In this document: positions 16,203 through 24,513 of the stretch, one piece after another
Layout of the letters: each line of letters starts with the position of its first letter
Position numbering within the stretch: position 1 is the stretch's first letter
Assembly: GCA_019058015.1 (NCBI GenBank)
Contig: JAHLWH010000230.1
Coordinates: forward strand, 1 to 32,489
DNA from: Promethearchaeota archaeon
GTDB taxonomy: Archaea; Asgardarchaeota; Lokiarchaeia; Sigyniarchaeales; SOKP01
DNA: 32,489 nucleotides
Direction of reading: 5' to 3'
Notes under the pieces: generated by a model
Seen by the model: the letters and a program-made list of their open reading frames with translations, nothing else
Told to the model about the DNA's origin: nothing
Database searches by the model: none
Position numbers and translations under genes: made by a program

Positions 16203-17399
16203 ATGAAATTAAGTCTTGATAATGATGATAGTATCATTTTGGGAGATTATCTTAATGTAATTACTAAAACTACATTTGAAGAAACAACTGAGATCTTGTG
16301 GGGAGGTTTAAAATTAATTTCTAAAAACCCATGTAAAAGAGACTTAATTATAACCAAATCTGAAATATTCAATCAAGGTACTTTTGAGGCTGGAGAATAT
16401 ATAAGAAAAAGATCACAACTTATTAATCCCAACGTAGTTCCAACAATTCCAGCAAGAAATATTCACTACTTAGTTAAAATGACTTTAAGAATTAAAAGTC
16501 CTCTTAATTCTCAAAAAGAAATAGAAATTTTTAAAGAAAATCCCATTAAAATTTTTCCAAAAGAGAATATATATCATAATAGAATTCCCACTCCAATTAA
16601 ATTAATTATGTCTGGGATAGATCTTGAAATTTCTAAAGATATTTTTAAACCAGGCGAGGCTATTAAGATTGATTATAAAACAAGCAATTTAGCATTATTT
16701 CAAATAAGATTAAAACAAAAGGCTAATTTAATATGTATTTGTGAACCTTTTGGTGAACAATGTGGAAGTACTGAGGAATTACCACCAGTGATTGCTGGTG
16801 GAGCAAAAACATCCAAAACAGATCACGGTTTTCTATTGATAAAAATTCCAAATCACGCTGAACCAAGTCATGAATATCTTTGGGAACCTCAAGAAAAAGA
16901 ACAGTGGGGAGTTAAATTTGGGGATTATTCTAAATGGTTTCTGGAGATAATAGGAAATAGGAAAAGAGAAGTCGGGGGAGATATAATCTCTTTTGAAATC
17001 CCAATTACTATTAAACCTCAAAAACAACAAAATATAATCGAAACTGGTTTATTTAGAGAAAGAGAAGAGGGTTTAGAATTATTTGAAGCCCCTCCTGCAA
17101 TAAAAAAAGGTATGAATATAATTTCTATTGATACTGATAAAGATACTTCTATAAGTACATTTATTTATAAATTGCGAATAAAAAATAATCTCAAAGATAT
17201 TCTTAATGGTGTTACAATAGAAAACTCAGGTATTCAACGAGGTCTATTCGAGACCTATAAGCATATGACAGGTTTTAATTCATGGCTACCAGGAGAAGAA
17301 AAAATAATTGAATATAAAACAAGGCAAGAAATCGATACTTTAATTTCTACTATCAAAACAAATTCTCAAAAACAAACTAGAATTCAAACAATTCTATGA
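16203..17399 (+). CDS. Putative arrestin-like beta-sandwich protein
   Basis: 398 residues with no enzyme motif. The pattern resembles the arrestin fold: an N-terminal strand-rich sheet (GDYLNVITKTTFEETTEILW), then FNQGTFEAGEYIRKRSQL, PTIPARNIHYLVKMTLRIK (arrestins have a 'P-S-x-x-G-x-x-x-Y-x-V/L-x-x-x-L' strand here), and a second sheet beginning DLEISKDIFKPGEAIKIDY with ALFQIRLKQKANLICICE. A third strand-rich part follows (280-398). Arrestin-like proteins occur in Asgard archaea and would fit next to a Rag-like GTPase as an adaptor. Assignment is by pattern only. It follows the GTPase by 27 bases and ends in TGA, showing that UGA is also used as a stop in this genome. Confidence 0.5.
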   Translation: MKLSLDNDDSIILGDYLNVITKTTFEETTEILWGGLKLISKNPCKRDLIITKSEIFNQGTFEAGEYIRKRSQLINPNVVPTIPARNIHYLVKMTLRIKSPLNSQKEIEIFKENPIKIFPKENIYHNRIPTPIKLIMSGIDLEISKDIFKPGEAIKIDYKTSNLALFQIRLKQKANLICICEPFGEQCGSTEELPPVIAGGAKTSKTDHGFLLIKIPNHAEPSHEYLWEPQEKEQWGVKFGDYSKWFLEIIGNRKREVGGDIISFEIPITIKPQKQQNIIETGLFREREEGLELFEAPPAIKKGMNIISIDTDKDTSISTFIYKLRIKNNLKDILNGVTIENSGIQRGLFETYKHMTGFNSWLPGEEKIIEYKTRQEIDTLISTIKTNSQKQTRIQTIL

Positions 17400-17452
17400 G
17401 ATAATTTAATTCGTAAGACTATTAAAATGAATAAAATTGTATTCAAATTATT

Positions 17453-17596
17453 TCAAATAATATTATCAAACAGATTTTGACAAACTACTTGTGGCGTTAG
17501 TCCGAACGCCTCTATCCCATCCACTACAAGAGTATATGGGAATTCTTTTCCACAATTGAGGGATACCCTCGGAGCTGATCCGATGCAAAATTAATT
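17453..17596 (-). pseudogene. tnpB: TnpB C-terminal relic (IS200/IS605-type)
   Basis: On the minus strand a short frame ending at TGA (17455-17453) reads KEFPYTLVVDGIEAFGLTPQ. This matches the extreme C-terminus of IS605-type TnpB proteins, as in the copy at the right end of this window (VSADGIEGVGLHPYSIAIW). The frame is closed by TAA just upstream at about 17593, so only the tail remains. The zinc-finger and RuvC-III segments are missing. It is a transposon scar beside a set of GC-rich hairpins. Confidence 0.5.
17488..17582. repeat. Cluster of short GC-rich hairpins
   Basis: Within 95 bases there are several inverted repeats: CTTGT/ACAAG (17488-17492, 17526-17530) enclosing GGCGTT/AACGCC with a six-base loop (17493-17510), GAGGG/CCCTC (17558-17570), and CGGA/TCCG (17570-17582). 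This GC content is far above the neighbourhood. It overlaps the TnpB relic, where insertion-element end hairpins or the guide (omega) RNA of TnpB would lie, on the minus strand. An unrelated structured RNA is also possible. Confidence 0.4.
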
Positions 17597-17910
17597 CTTT
17601 CTTGTAATAAACAAGCAAAATAAGCATTTAAATTTAAAAAGACAACAGATTTTCTATAAAGTGAAAAACTCTAAAGAATTCAATGATATTATCAAATGAT
17701 ATTAATCTTTATGGAATTTATTATTTTTGGTAACTATATAATTTTCAAAATATTTTTTGAATATCTTAATTTTTTAAAAGAAATATTTTATTTTAAATGC
17801 AAATTTTGTTTATATTCTTATGAAATCTTTATGTTATTTGATTTAGAATCATCTAAGATTTAATTCTAAGTAAGAATCAAGTGAAATATTTATGTTAAAA
17901 AGGCATAATA

Positions 17911-17925
17911 TATTATATATAAAAG
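17911..17925 (+). promoter_or_regulatory. TATA-like box upstream of the acyl-CoA dehydrogenase gene
   Basis: TATTATATATAAAAG lies 49 bases before the ATG, consistent with an archaeal TATA box about 25 bases ahead of a short leader. In DNA this AT-rich such runs arise by chance, so the call is tentative. Confidence 0.25.
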
Positions 17926-17973
17926 AAAAAAATAATTCAAATTCCTTAAGAAAAAATAGATTGATACATTAAG

Positions 17974-19179
17974 ATGAGAAGTATATTTCCGAACTTAACA
18001 GAACAAGAAATGGCGTGGAAAAATGAGGTTGATGAAACGTTAAAAAATGAGCTCGCTCCTTTTATTGACAACATTGAAAATGGAATAAAGGAAATGTGGG
18101 ATATTATAAAATCTCTTGGTAAAAAAGGATATTGTGGTGTTACATTTCCCAAACGCTTTGGAGGGTTAGGACTTCCCACGAAATATGAATTAATATTATC
18201 TGAAGCTATTTCTGGTTATAGTTTATCTGTTGATATGGCAAGATTATCAGGATCTTATCCAGCTTTTTTAATTCGAATGTTTGGTAAAACAAAACAACTA
18301 AGAAATTATGTTGAAGATTTAGTAAAAGGAGAAAAAATTGGAGCTTTTTGTTTTACTGAGCCTGATGCAGGGAGTGATTTATCACGAATGAAAACAATTG
18401 CTGAGAAAGATGAAAATGCCGATGAATATATCTTAACAGGTGAAAAGCGGTTTATTGTAAATGGTAGTATTGCAGATTATCTTGTTGTATATGCTCGTAA
18501 TGGAGCTTTTATAATAGAATCTGCGTGGGATGGTTTTGAAGTTATTGAAGAATATCAAATGATGGGACTTCACGGACTACATCTTGGGCATTTAAAACTT
18601 AATCAAATAAGAATCCCATTTGAAAATGCGTTATTTTTCAAAGAATTAAAAAAAGATTCACCCAAACGCTCATCCGGCAAGACATCAGCCATTGCAAGTT
18701 TGCAAAATATGCTTGTTCCTGAACGAGTTGCATTGTCAGTTCAAGCTCTAGGAGTCGCAAAGACGGCATTATATATTGCTATAAAATACTCTCAAGAAAG
18801 GGTTCAATTCAAAAGACCTATCTCTGCATTTGAGGGAATTAGCTTTAAAATTGCAAAAATGGCTACTAAATTTGAAGCAGCAAAATCTTTATTAAATCGG
18901 ATGGTTAATACGATGGAAAGTGGAACATTAGCAGCCATGACAAAATTATTTTGTTGCCAAGTAGCATTTGAAATTTGCGATGATGCACTTCAAATTTTAG
19001 GCGGAATCGGATATACTAATAAATATTCTATTGAAAGATGTCTAAGAGATGTTCGCTTATTACGGATTGGGGGAGGAACTGATGAGATAATGATGTATGT
19101 AATTCAAAAGGGCATATATAAAGGGGAACTAGAAAAAGAAACAATTTCTGAAAAGGAAAAAATAAAATCTTTTTGGTGA
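17974..19179 (+). CDS. Acyl-CoA dehydrogenase family protein
   Basis: 401 residues, the usual length for FAD-dependent acyl-CoA dehydrogenases, which form a trans-2,3 double bond in an acyl-CoA and pass electrons to ETF or a similar acceptor. Landmarks are GAFCFTEPDAGSDLSRMKT (flavin/substrate loop), RFIVNGSIADYLVVYAR, the helical SQERVQFKRPISAFEGISFK and the QILGGIGYTNKYSIERCLRD signature. The MCAD-type catalytic Glu is replaced: the end reads LRIGGGTDEIM, Gly at about 367. Glu250 in PERVALSVQALG sits where isovaleryl-CoA and long-chain dehydrogenases carry their base, so activity is plausible. Substrate unknown. The cupin gene follows at 28 bases. It stops with TGA. No ETF genes are in the window; the nearby Hdr/FrhB proteins are conceivable but unproven acceptors. 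Confidence 0.88.
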   Translation: MRSIFPNLTEQEMAWKNEVDETLKNELAPFIDNIENGIKEMWDIIKSLGKKGYCGVTFPKRFGGLGLPTKYELILSEAISGYSLSVDMARLSGSYPAFLIRMFGKTKQLRNYVEDLVKGEKIGAFCFTEPDAGSDLSRMKTIAEKDENADEYILTGEKRFIVNGSIADYLVVYARNGAFIIESAWDGFEVIEEYQMMGLHGLHLGHLKLNQIRIPFENALFFKELKKDSPKRSSGKTSAIASLQNMLVPERVALSVQALGVAKTALYIAIKYSQERVQFKRPISAFEGISFKIAKMATKFEAAKSLLNRMVNTMESGTLAAMTKLFCCQVAFEICDDALQILGGIGYTNKYSIERCLRDVRLLRIGGGTDEIMMYVIQKGIYKGELEKETISEKEKIKSFW

Positions 19180-19207
19180 GTTTAAAATATCAAAACAAAG
19201 TAAAATT

Positions 19208-20023
19208 TTGTCAAAAAAAGAGATGCAAGATTTTTTTTTTGATGATCCAGTTTCTGGTAAATTAAAAAAGAATCTTGGAGATACATCTGTAGAATATTTC
19301 TATTTTGATGAAAATTTTATCATTGAGACTAAAAATAAACAAGTTGCAAATGCCGCGTTATTAAAAGGTAAATCTCAATTAACTTTAAAAGATAGAAAAT
19401 ATGAATTAAAACAGTTTGATATGTTCTTCCTACCTCCGAATACTTCTGTTCAAATATTTCCCAAAGAAAAAGATTTAATAAATAATAAAATTTGTATCGT
19501 AAAAACGGCTATTATTAGTACAGATATAAATCCAGCTTGTAAATTTGATTTACAAAGATTTGAATTTAATAACTTTTTACCTCGAGGTGAATTGAGCGAC
19601 AATAAAAAAATGGGAACATTTAGAACCGTTTGGACTGCATTTAAAAATGGTTATTTTATGTCAGGATTAACCGATATTCCATCCATATCTTTAAGGCAAG
19701 GGGTTGTAACTAGCGTTAATATTGAAAAATCTACAAATGGAGATTTAGAAATTTATCCTCATATACACTATGGTTTTCCAGAAGTTTATATTTTTTGCAT
19801 ACCTGATAAAACTACTGCTGTAACACAGTATTTAATAAATAATAGTGGTGAATCCATTGTTAGGGAGCGATATAATGGTGAGGGATTATTATTTCCGGGA
19901 CATCTTGGGCATATGAATTTTGCTAAACCCAATTATAAAAATCTTAAATATTGTATTTATATGTGGATAATTGGAACCTATGGAAAAGTGGCAAATATTG
20001 AACCTATTACACTAAAAATTTAA
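19208..20023 (+). CDS. KduI/IolB-like cupin protein, probable sugar-acid isomerase
   Basis: 271 residues with a cupin layout close in length to 4-deoxy-L-threo-5-hexosulose-uronate ketol-isomerase (KduI, about 278). The metal-site motif appears as YPHIHYGFPEVYIFCI (His-x-His and Glu, about residues 186-201), followed by a further histidine in FPGHLGHMNFA. An N-terminal cupin-like half has ALLKGKSQLTLKDRKYELKQ and FLPPNTSVQIF, as in KduI/IolB where an effector-like half precedes the metal-binding half. The start is a TTG at 19208; an ATG five codons later is possible. It lies 28 bases after the acyl-CoA dehydrogenase gene. No pectin or inositol pathway genes are nearby, so the substrate is open. 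Confidence 0.65.
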   Translation: MSKKEMQDFFFDDPVSGKLKKNLGDTSVEYFYFDENFIIETKNKQVANAALLKGKSQLTLKDRKYELKQFDMFFLPPNTSVQIFPKEKDLINNKICIVKTAIISTDINPACKFDLQRFEFNNFLPRGELSDNKKMGTFRTVWTAFKNGYFMSGLTDIPSISLRQGVVTSVNIEKSTNGDLEIYPHIHYGFPEVYIFCIPDKTTAVTQYLINNSGESIVRERYNGEGLLFPGHLGHMNFAKPNYKNLKYCIYMWIIGTYGKVANIEPITLKI

Positions 20024-20031
20024 ATTCATTT

Positions 20032-20439
20032 TTACTTTACGAAAAACATTATATTATTATTAGATTTCCAAGATACTATACCCTTCAAAATTAAAAGCTC
20101 TATTTCTCTTTTAATTGTATCAATATCTAAATTGATATTTTTATCTTTTAAATATTCAAAAATTTCTTTATAGGATGCTTTTTCCTTTATTTTTGAGAGC
20201 GATAATAAATTCTGATTCATATTTTTACCTCGAACAATGGATTGTGTATTAGAATAAAGCATGAAAAAATTATGAGCAAGGGCATCATCAAAAACATCAT
20301 CATCATAATTTTTCATTTTTTCAAGTAAATTTAATGCTTGTTCAAACTTCTCTTCCTGGATTAATTTTTCAGCTATGGATAATTCCTCTTTAAAATTGTT
20401 TGTATTTACTTTTTCATTTTTTGAATTCATATCATTCAC
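20032..20439 (-). CDS. Small helical protein with winged-helix-like C-terminus
   Basis: 135 residues, unrecognised. The N-terminus is charged; residues 18-45 form a helix pair (LSIAEKLIQEEKFEQALNLL) of TPR character. The C-terminal part, LSLSKIKEKASYKEIFEYLK followed by IDTIKREIELLILKGIVSWK, has the helix-helix-wing pattern of a winged helix, such as the end of PCI domains. This suggests protein or nucleic acid binding, but no partner is indicated. It converges with the cupin gene, nine bases away, and is divergent from the sensor kinase gene. Confidence 0.6.
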   Translation of the reverse strand: MNDMNSKNEKVNTNNFKEELSIAEKLIQEEKFEQALNLLEKMKNYDDDVFDDALAHNFFMLYSNTQSIVRGKNMNQNLLSLSKIKEKASYKEIFEYLKDKNINLDIDTIKREIELLILKGIVSWKSNNNIMFFVK

Positions 20440-20629
20440 TTTTTATAATCTTGATAATGGTGTTATCATTATAATCCATATTAAGAAAAATTTCAGAGAA
20501 CTTTTCTGTACATTTATTTAATTCGAAAATATTAAAGGAAACATATATATATATTTAAAAATCTTTTTTAAAATCATAAAGATTTAGCATCTTTTAATTA
20601 TAGTTTTTAATTATTTTGATATTAAAATA

Positions 20630-22702
20630 TTGATTGATTATAAACCACAAATATTTTTGGAAAACATTGATGTTTTGATTAGCATTGTTAATCCAAATAA
20701 TAAATTTGAATTTGAATTTGTTAACGAACATATTTATTTAGATTTATTGGGATATTTAAGCAAAGAATTAATTGGAAAATCATTTTTGGATTTATTACAT
20801 CGTGATGATTTGCTTATTGTAAAAAAAATATTAAAAAGAAAAACTGAATCTAAAGAATATTTAAACGAAATAAGACTTAAACATAAAAATAATAAATATA
20901 TTTGGTTTGAAATTAAAAAAAAAAGATTTAAAGATGATAGCAATAAAAAAAAAATATTAATTATTTTAAAAAATATTTCAAGCCGTAAGAAACTAGAGGA
21001 AAAGTTAAGAGAAAATGAGGATAGATTTAAAAAATTAACTATAACTCTGCCAGAAATTCGTTTTTGGAAACTATTTAACCCAAAAAAATATGAAGTGGCA
21101 TTACAAAAATCATATGAGATGCTTCATACTGTCATGGAAAGCATTCCTCAATATATATTTTGGAAAGATATTAATTCTACATATTTAGGATGTAATCACA
21201 GCTATACTAAACTTATAGGCATAGAATATCCTGAGGAAATAATAGGTAAAACAGATAATGATTTTTTAACTAATAAAGAAAAGATAAAGCATCTCAAAGA
21301 ACATGAAACCAAGGTTATGATAACAAAAAAACCTGAATTTCATATAGTTGAATCATGGGTATTAAAAAAGGGCACCATAGTATGGTTGGATATAAATAGA
21401 ATACCTCTCTTCGATTCGGAAGAAAATGTAGCAGGAATTCTTGTCACTCTTGAAGATATTACTGAAAAAAAAATCTATGAGGAACTAATATTTGAATTAA
21501 ATAATAATTTTTTAAATTTTACAACTGATGTCAAAAAGAATTTAAAATTATTATTAGATTCTTGTTTTAAATTAATAAACGGAGATATTATTTTATATAT
21601 TCATAAGAGTTCAATTAATGAAAAAGAACAGTATCAAATAATCACATCCGATAATCAGGTATTTAATTACAATTCTGAATATTTTTTGGAGAATATTTTT
21701 GTTAATCAATTATTTTTAGCAGAACATGATTTACCTCAAACCATTTTTGATTTAAATGAAACTAAATATGCTAAGACCGATCAATTTATCATTGATAATA
21801 AGATAAAAGCATGTTATGGAAAATTGATTCAATCTCAAAATGAATTTAACAATGCTTTATGTGTCTTTTATAAACATAACCCAATTATAACTAACCGAGA
21901 CAGTATGGTTTTATATTTAATTGGAGATGCGATTGAAATTGAACAAAAACGCTGGCAAATGCAACAAGATTTAGAAGCACAAAATATAATGTTAAATGAA
22001 ATTAATAAAGTAAAAACAGAGTTGTTATCTAGAACTTCACATGAATTAAAGACCCCTCTTGTTTCAATAAAAGGATTTACTGAACTTTTGTTAGCACGTT
22101 ATAAATCTGAATTAGATGACAATGTTATTTCGATTTTAAAAGAAATTATGAAAGGGAGTCAACGTCTTGAAAATATTATTAATATGCTTTTACAAAGTTC
22201 AAAATTGGATAAAGATAAAATAGAATTAAAAATTTCTAAGGGAGATTTGACATCCTTGATTAATGAGTGTATAAAAGAGTTGCAAGGATTAGCAGAATTA
22301 AGGAAACAATCAATATCATTTAAAATTCAGGATTCTTTAAATACTGATTTCGATAAAGAAATGATTCATGATGTAATATCAAATTTATTATCAAATGCTA
22401 TTAAATATACTCCTCCAGAGGGAAATATTATTATTCAATCTAAAATAAAAGATGACTTCTACATAATTTCCGTAAAAGATAATGGAATTGGATTCACTGA
22501 AAAAGAAAAAAACCAATTATTTAAACATTTTGGCAAAATTGAAAGATATGGTAAAGGATGGGATGTAAATATAGAGGGTACTGGGCTTGGATTATATATT
22601 TCAAAAAAAATTGTAGAATTGCACGGTGGAAAGATTTGGGTTGAATCGGAGGGAAGAAATAAAGGGAGTACTTTTTATTTCTCCATTCCAAGAATAAATT
22701 AA
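20630..22702 (+). CDS. PAS-domain sensor histidine kinase (soluble)
   Basis: 690 residues. There is no transmembrane segment, so it probably senses a cytosolic signal. Residues 8-120 and 165-285 are two PAS domains (the second begins MLHTVMESIPQYIFWKD and ends ILVTLEDITEKK). A GAF-like stretch follows to about 440. The phosphoacceptor H-box is SRTSHELKTPLVSIKGF with His471. The ATPase domain has the N box (DVISNLLSNAIKYTPP), G1 (DNGIGF) and G2 (GTGLGLYISKKIVELHGGK). No receiver domain is fused and no response regulator is adjacent. The start is taken at the TTG at 20630, just before the first PAS strand. A TATA-like run lies at about 20542-20560. Confidence 0.9.
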   Translation: MIDYKPQIFLENIDVLISIVNPNNKFEFEFVNEHIYLDLLGYLSKELIGKSFLDLLHRDDLLIVKKILKRKTESKEYLNEIRLKHKNNKYIWFEIKKKRFKDDSNKKKILIILKNISSRKKLEEKLRENEDRFKKLTITLPEIRFWKLFNPKKYEVALQKSYEMLHTVMESIPQYIFWKDINSTYLGCNHSYTKLIGIEYPEEIIGKTDNDFLTNKEKIKHLKEHETKVMITKKPEFHIVESWVLKKGTIVWLDINRIPLFDSEENVAGILVTLEDITEKKIYEELIFELNNNFLNFTTDVKKNLKLLLDSCFKLINGDIILYIHKSSINEKEQYQIITSDNQVFNYNSEYFLENIFVNQLFLAEHDLPQTIFDLNETKYAKTDQFIIDNKIKACYGKLIQSQNEFNNALCVFYKHNPIITNRDSMVLYLIGDAIEIEQKRWQMQQDLEAQNIMLNEINKVKTELLSRTSHELKTPLVSIKGFTELLLARYKSELDDNVISILKEIMKGSQRLENIINMLLQSSKLDKDKIELKISKGDLTSLINECIKELQGLAELRKQSISFKIQDSLNTDFDKEMIHDVISNLLSNAIKYTPPEGNIIIQSKIKDDFYIISVKDNGIGFTEKEKNQLFKHFGKIERYGKGWDVNIEGTGLGLYISKKIVELHGGKIWVESEGRNKGSTFYFSIPRIN

Positions 22703-22913
22703 TAAATAAAAAATCCTCGTAAATGGAAAAAAAAAATCCTACTAAAAATTCTCTTTTTAATTATATTATTTTGAAAAATATTAGTTAAAATAGGTTTTTA
22801 AATGCAAACTCTATTATCTATGAGAGAGTATAAATTTTTTCAAAGGGGTTTTTGAGGAGATTTATAAATATATTTAGGGTTAGAGTTTTTAAAAGAAAGC
22901 ATTTTCACGCAAA

Positions 22914-23297
22914 ATGAAAGATATTTCTAAAAAAAAATCAGAAATGACTCGCAATAAAATTAAAACACTTTTAAACCTAATTGAAAAATGTAATAATATA
23001 TTTTTAGAGGATATCAAGAATAATGAAAATGAATTTAAAATAATATTAAGAGAAAAAAAACCATATTCAAAAAGAAAATATTCTCGTCGAATAATAATTT
23101 CTAATTCATATAAAATAAAAACATACTCTATTTCTACTTATGAAATTCATAAAAATAAAAATGATGATGAAAAATATTTAGAGATATATAATGCAAAAGT
23201 AGAAGGTAATTATGATATAAAGACAATAGCGAAGGATTTAAAAGAAATTATTCATGGGAAAGATGAAATTAAAATTCGCCCAAATTTTCCATTTTAA
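22914..23297 (+). CDS. Unrecognised lysine-rich 127-residue protein
   Basis: I do not recognise it. The protein is basic, with many Lys and Asn. An N-terminal amphipathic helix (TLLNLIEKCNNIFLEDIK) is followed by a strand-rich middle (RRIIISNSYKIKTYSIST) and a final helix (IKTIAKDLKEIIHG). It has an ATG start and sits alone, about 210 bases after the kinase gene. Codon use and composition fit the neighbours, so it is probably a real gene. No motif suggests a function. Confidence 0.5.
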   Translation: MKDISKKKSEMTRNKIKTLLNLIEKCNNIFLEDIKNNENEFKIILREKKPYSKRKYSRRIIISNSYKIKTYSISTYEIHKNKNDDEKYLEIYNAKVEGNYDIKTIAKDLKEIIHGKDEIKIRPNFPF

Positions 23298-23617
23298 ATA
23301 ATCGATCTTAAAAACAGTTATTTTAATTATACTAAAATATGATTAAAGATGTGTTAAACTTCATTACCTCTTTTTCAAATTATTTAATCCAATCTATTGA
23401 TATTTATTTTAATTAAAAAATATTTTTTTTTAAAAATCCTTTTTTTCCCAATACTTTCGTGAAAATCTGTTGCTAAAAATAAGTATTTAAGCACTAATTT
23501 TTTTATTTTATATTAGTTCAGCAATTTTTTTATTATTGTCGTTATCACCATCTGAGGGGATGTAGGATTCTAGATTTTAATTATTACAAAATCTCAAAAA
23601 GTGAGTTTCGAAAGGAA
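23298..23617. other. AT-rich gap with a possible coding scrap
   Basis: No gene supported. On the minus strand, 23575-23513 reads NLESYIPSDGDNDNNKKIAE followed by LI and a stop. It has a protein-like look but is closed by stops on both sides and has no start. It may be the tail of a decayed gene. Nothing else stands out. Confidence 0.3.
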
Positions 23618-23812
23618 TTGTTTTGGTTTGAAGAGGAATTCGATTTATTGTTCAATAATAAATCTAATCTTTCTGAACAAGATAAAACGATTGCGAATCA
23701 AATTTTAGATATTTTAAGTGAAACGATAAATAAACATCCTAATGAAAAATTACTTACTGATTTAGTTTTTACATTAAATAATATCGAAAAAAAGCACTCT
23801 CAATTATTTTAG
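23618..23812 (+). CDS. Small hypothetical protein (64 residues)
   Basis: A short acidic protein, unrecognised. It reads MFWFEEEFDLLFNNKSNLSE and then two helices (QDKTIANQILDILSETINKH and EKLLTDLVFTLNNIEKKHSQ), giving a plausible small helical bundle. The TTG start at 23618 has AAAGGAA directly before it. A second protein-like stretch (TFKILSELNKETFYENSQNL) follows at about 23853-23925 in another frame, so the gene could be the front of a frameshifted longer one. Confidence that it is expressed is low. Confidence 0.35.
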   Translation: MFWFEEEFDLLFNNKSNLSEQDKTIANQILDILSETINKHPNEKLLTDLVFTLNNIEKKHSQLF

Positions 23813-24060
23813 GCGAATTATATTATTCATTGAAAAACACTTTTACTACTTAGAAAGACATTTAAAATTCTTTCTGAATTGAATAAAGAAACTTTTTATG
23901 AAAATTCTCAAAATCTAAAAGAATAATTTATTTTCTATTGTTATTAATTACAAAATCCTTATATAAAAAATGGACTTAATCAAGATTAGTTACCCGATAA
24001 TAAATAGATATAAATATATGATTGAGATAAAATTAAATTAAAAAATAGAATTTCATAGAA

Positions 24061-24465
24061 TTGGACAGTATTATGCAACAAAATAAATCATTATTAGAAA
24101 AACAAATCAGTAAGGCAACTGAATACTTAGACGAAAAAAAAAATGTTAAAGCAGAAAAATACCTAAACAAAATAATAAAAAAAGATCCCTCAAATGATGA
24201 GGCTTGGCTTCTGCTTGGTATTGCAAAACGCCGTTTAGGTAAAGGAGAAGAATCTATAGAATGTTTTACTGCAGCAACTGAACTTAACGTATCAAAAGAA
24301 GAAGCTTGGGGATTGCTTACGATTACTTTGATTGATCAAGGGAATATCGATACGGCAAAAAAAACTATTGAAAAGGCAGGACGATTAAATCCCAATAATT
24401 CTAGGATACAATTTTTGCGCCACACATTAATAGAAACCTATATCAAACATGGCCCATTTTTTTAA
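24061..24465 (+). CDS. TPR repeat protein (134 residues)
   Basis: Three tetratricopeptide-like repeats cover almost the whole protein. The clearest are EKYLNKIIKKDPSNDEAWLL with LGIAKRRLGKGEESIECF, and then the repeat starting EEAWGLLTITLIDQGNIDTA and ending LNPNNSRI. TPRs are protein-binding helical pairs; no catalytic part is present. The TTG start at 24061 is chosen because it opens the frame; ATG at residue 5 (24073) is an equally good choice. It is followed after 48 bases by the tandem GNAT gene on the same strand. The binding partner is unknown. Confidence 0.7.
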   Translation: MDSIMQQNKSLLEKQISKATEYLDEKKNVKAEKYLNKIIKKDPSNDEAWLLLGIAKRRLGKGEESIECFTAATELNVSKEEAWGLLTITLIDQGNIDTAKKTIEKAGRLNPNNSRIQFLRHTLIETYIKHGPFF

Positions 24466-24513
24466 GCTTTTTTAGATTTATAAATTTTTATTAAAAAAAA
24501 AAAGTGAATTGAT

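Larger units (their letters stand above)
17400..17973. other. Intergenic region with a transposase relic and AT-rich promoter sequence
   Basis: The left part contains the TnpB relic and a group of GC-rich hairpins, both listed separately. From about 17600 to 17973 the sequence is plain AT-rich DNA. A TATA-like run at 17911-17925, 49 bases ahead of the acyl-CoA dehydrogenase ATG, is the only promoter candidate. No further coding remnant was recognised. Confidence 0.5.

Noticed and set aside
17488..17582. Calling the hairpin cluster an H/ACA or C/D guide RNA
   Set aside because: No clear ACA, C/D box pair or kink-turn arrangement could be fitted; overlap with a TnpB tail explains its location better.
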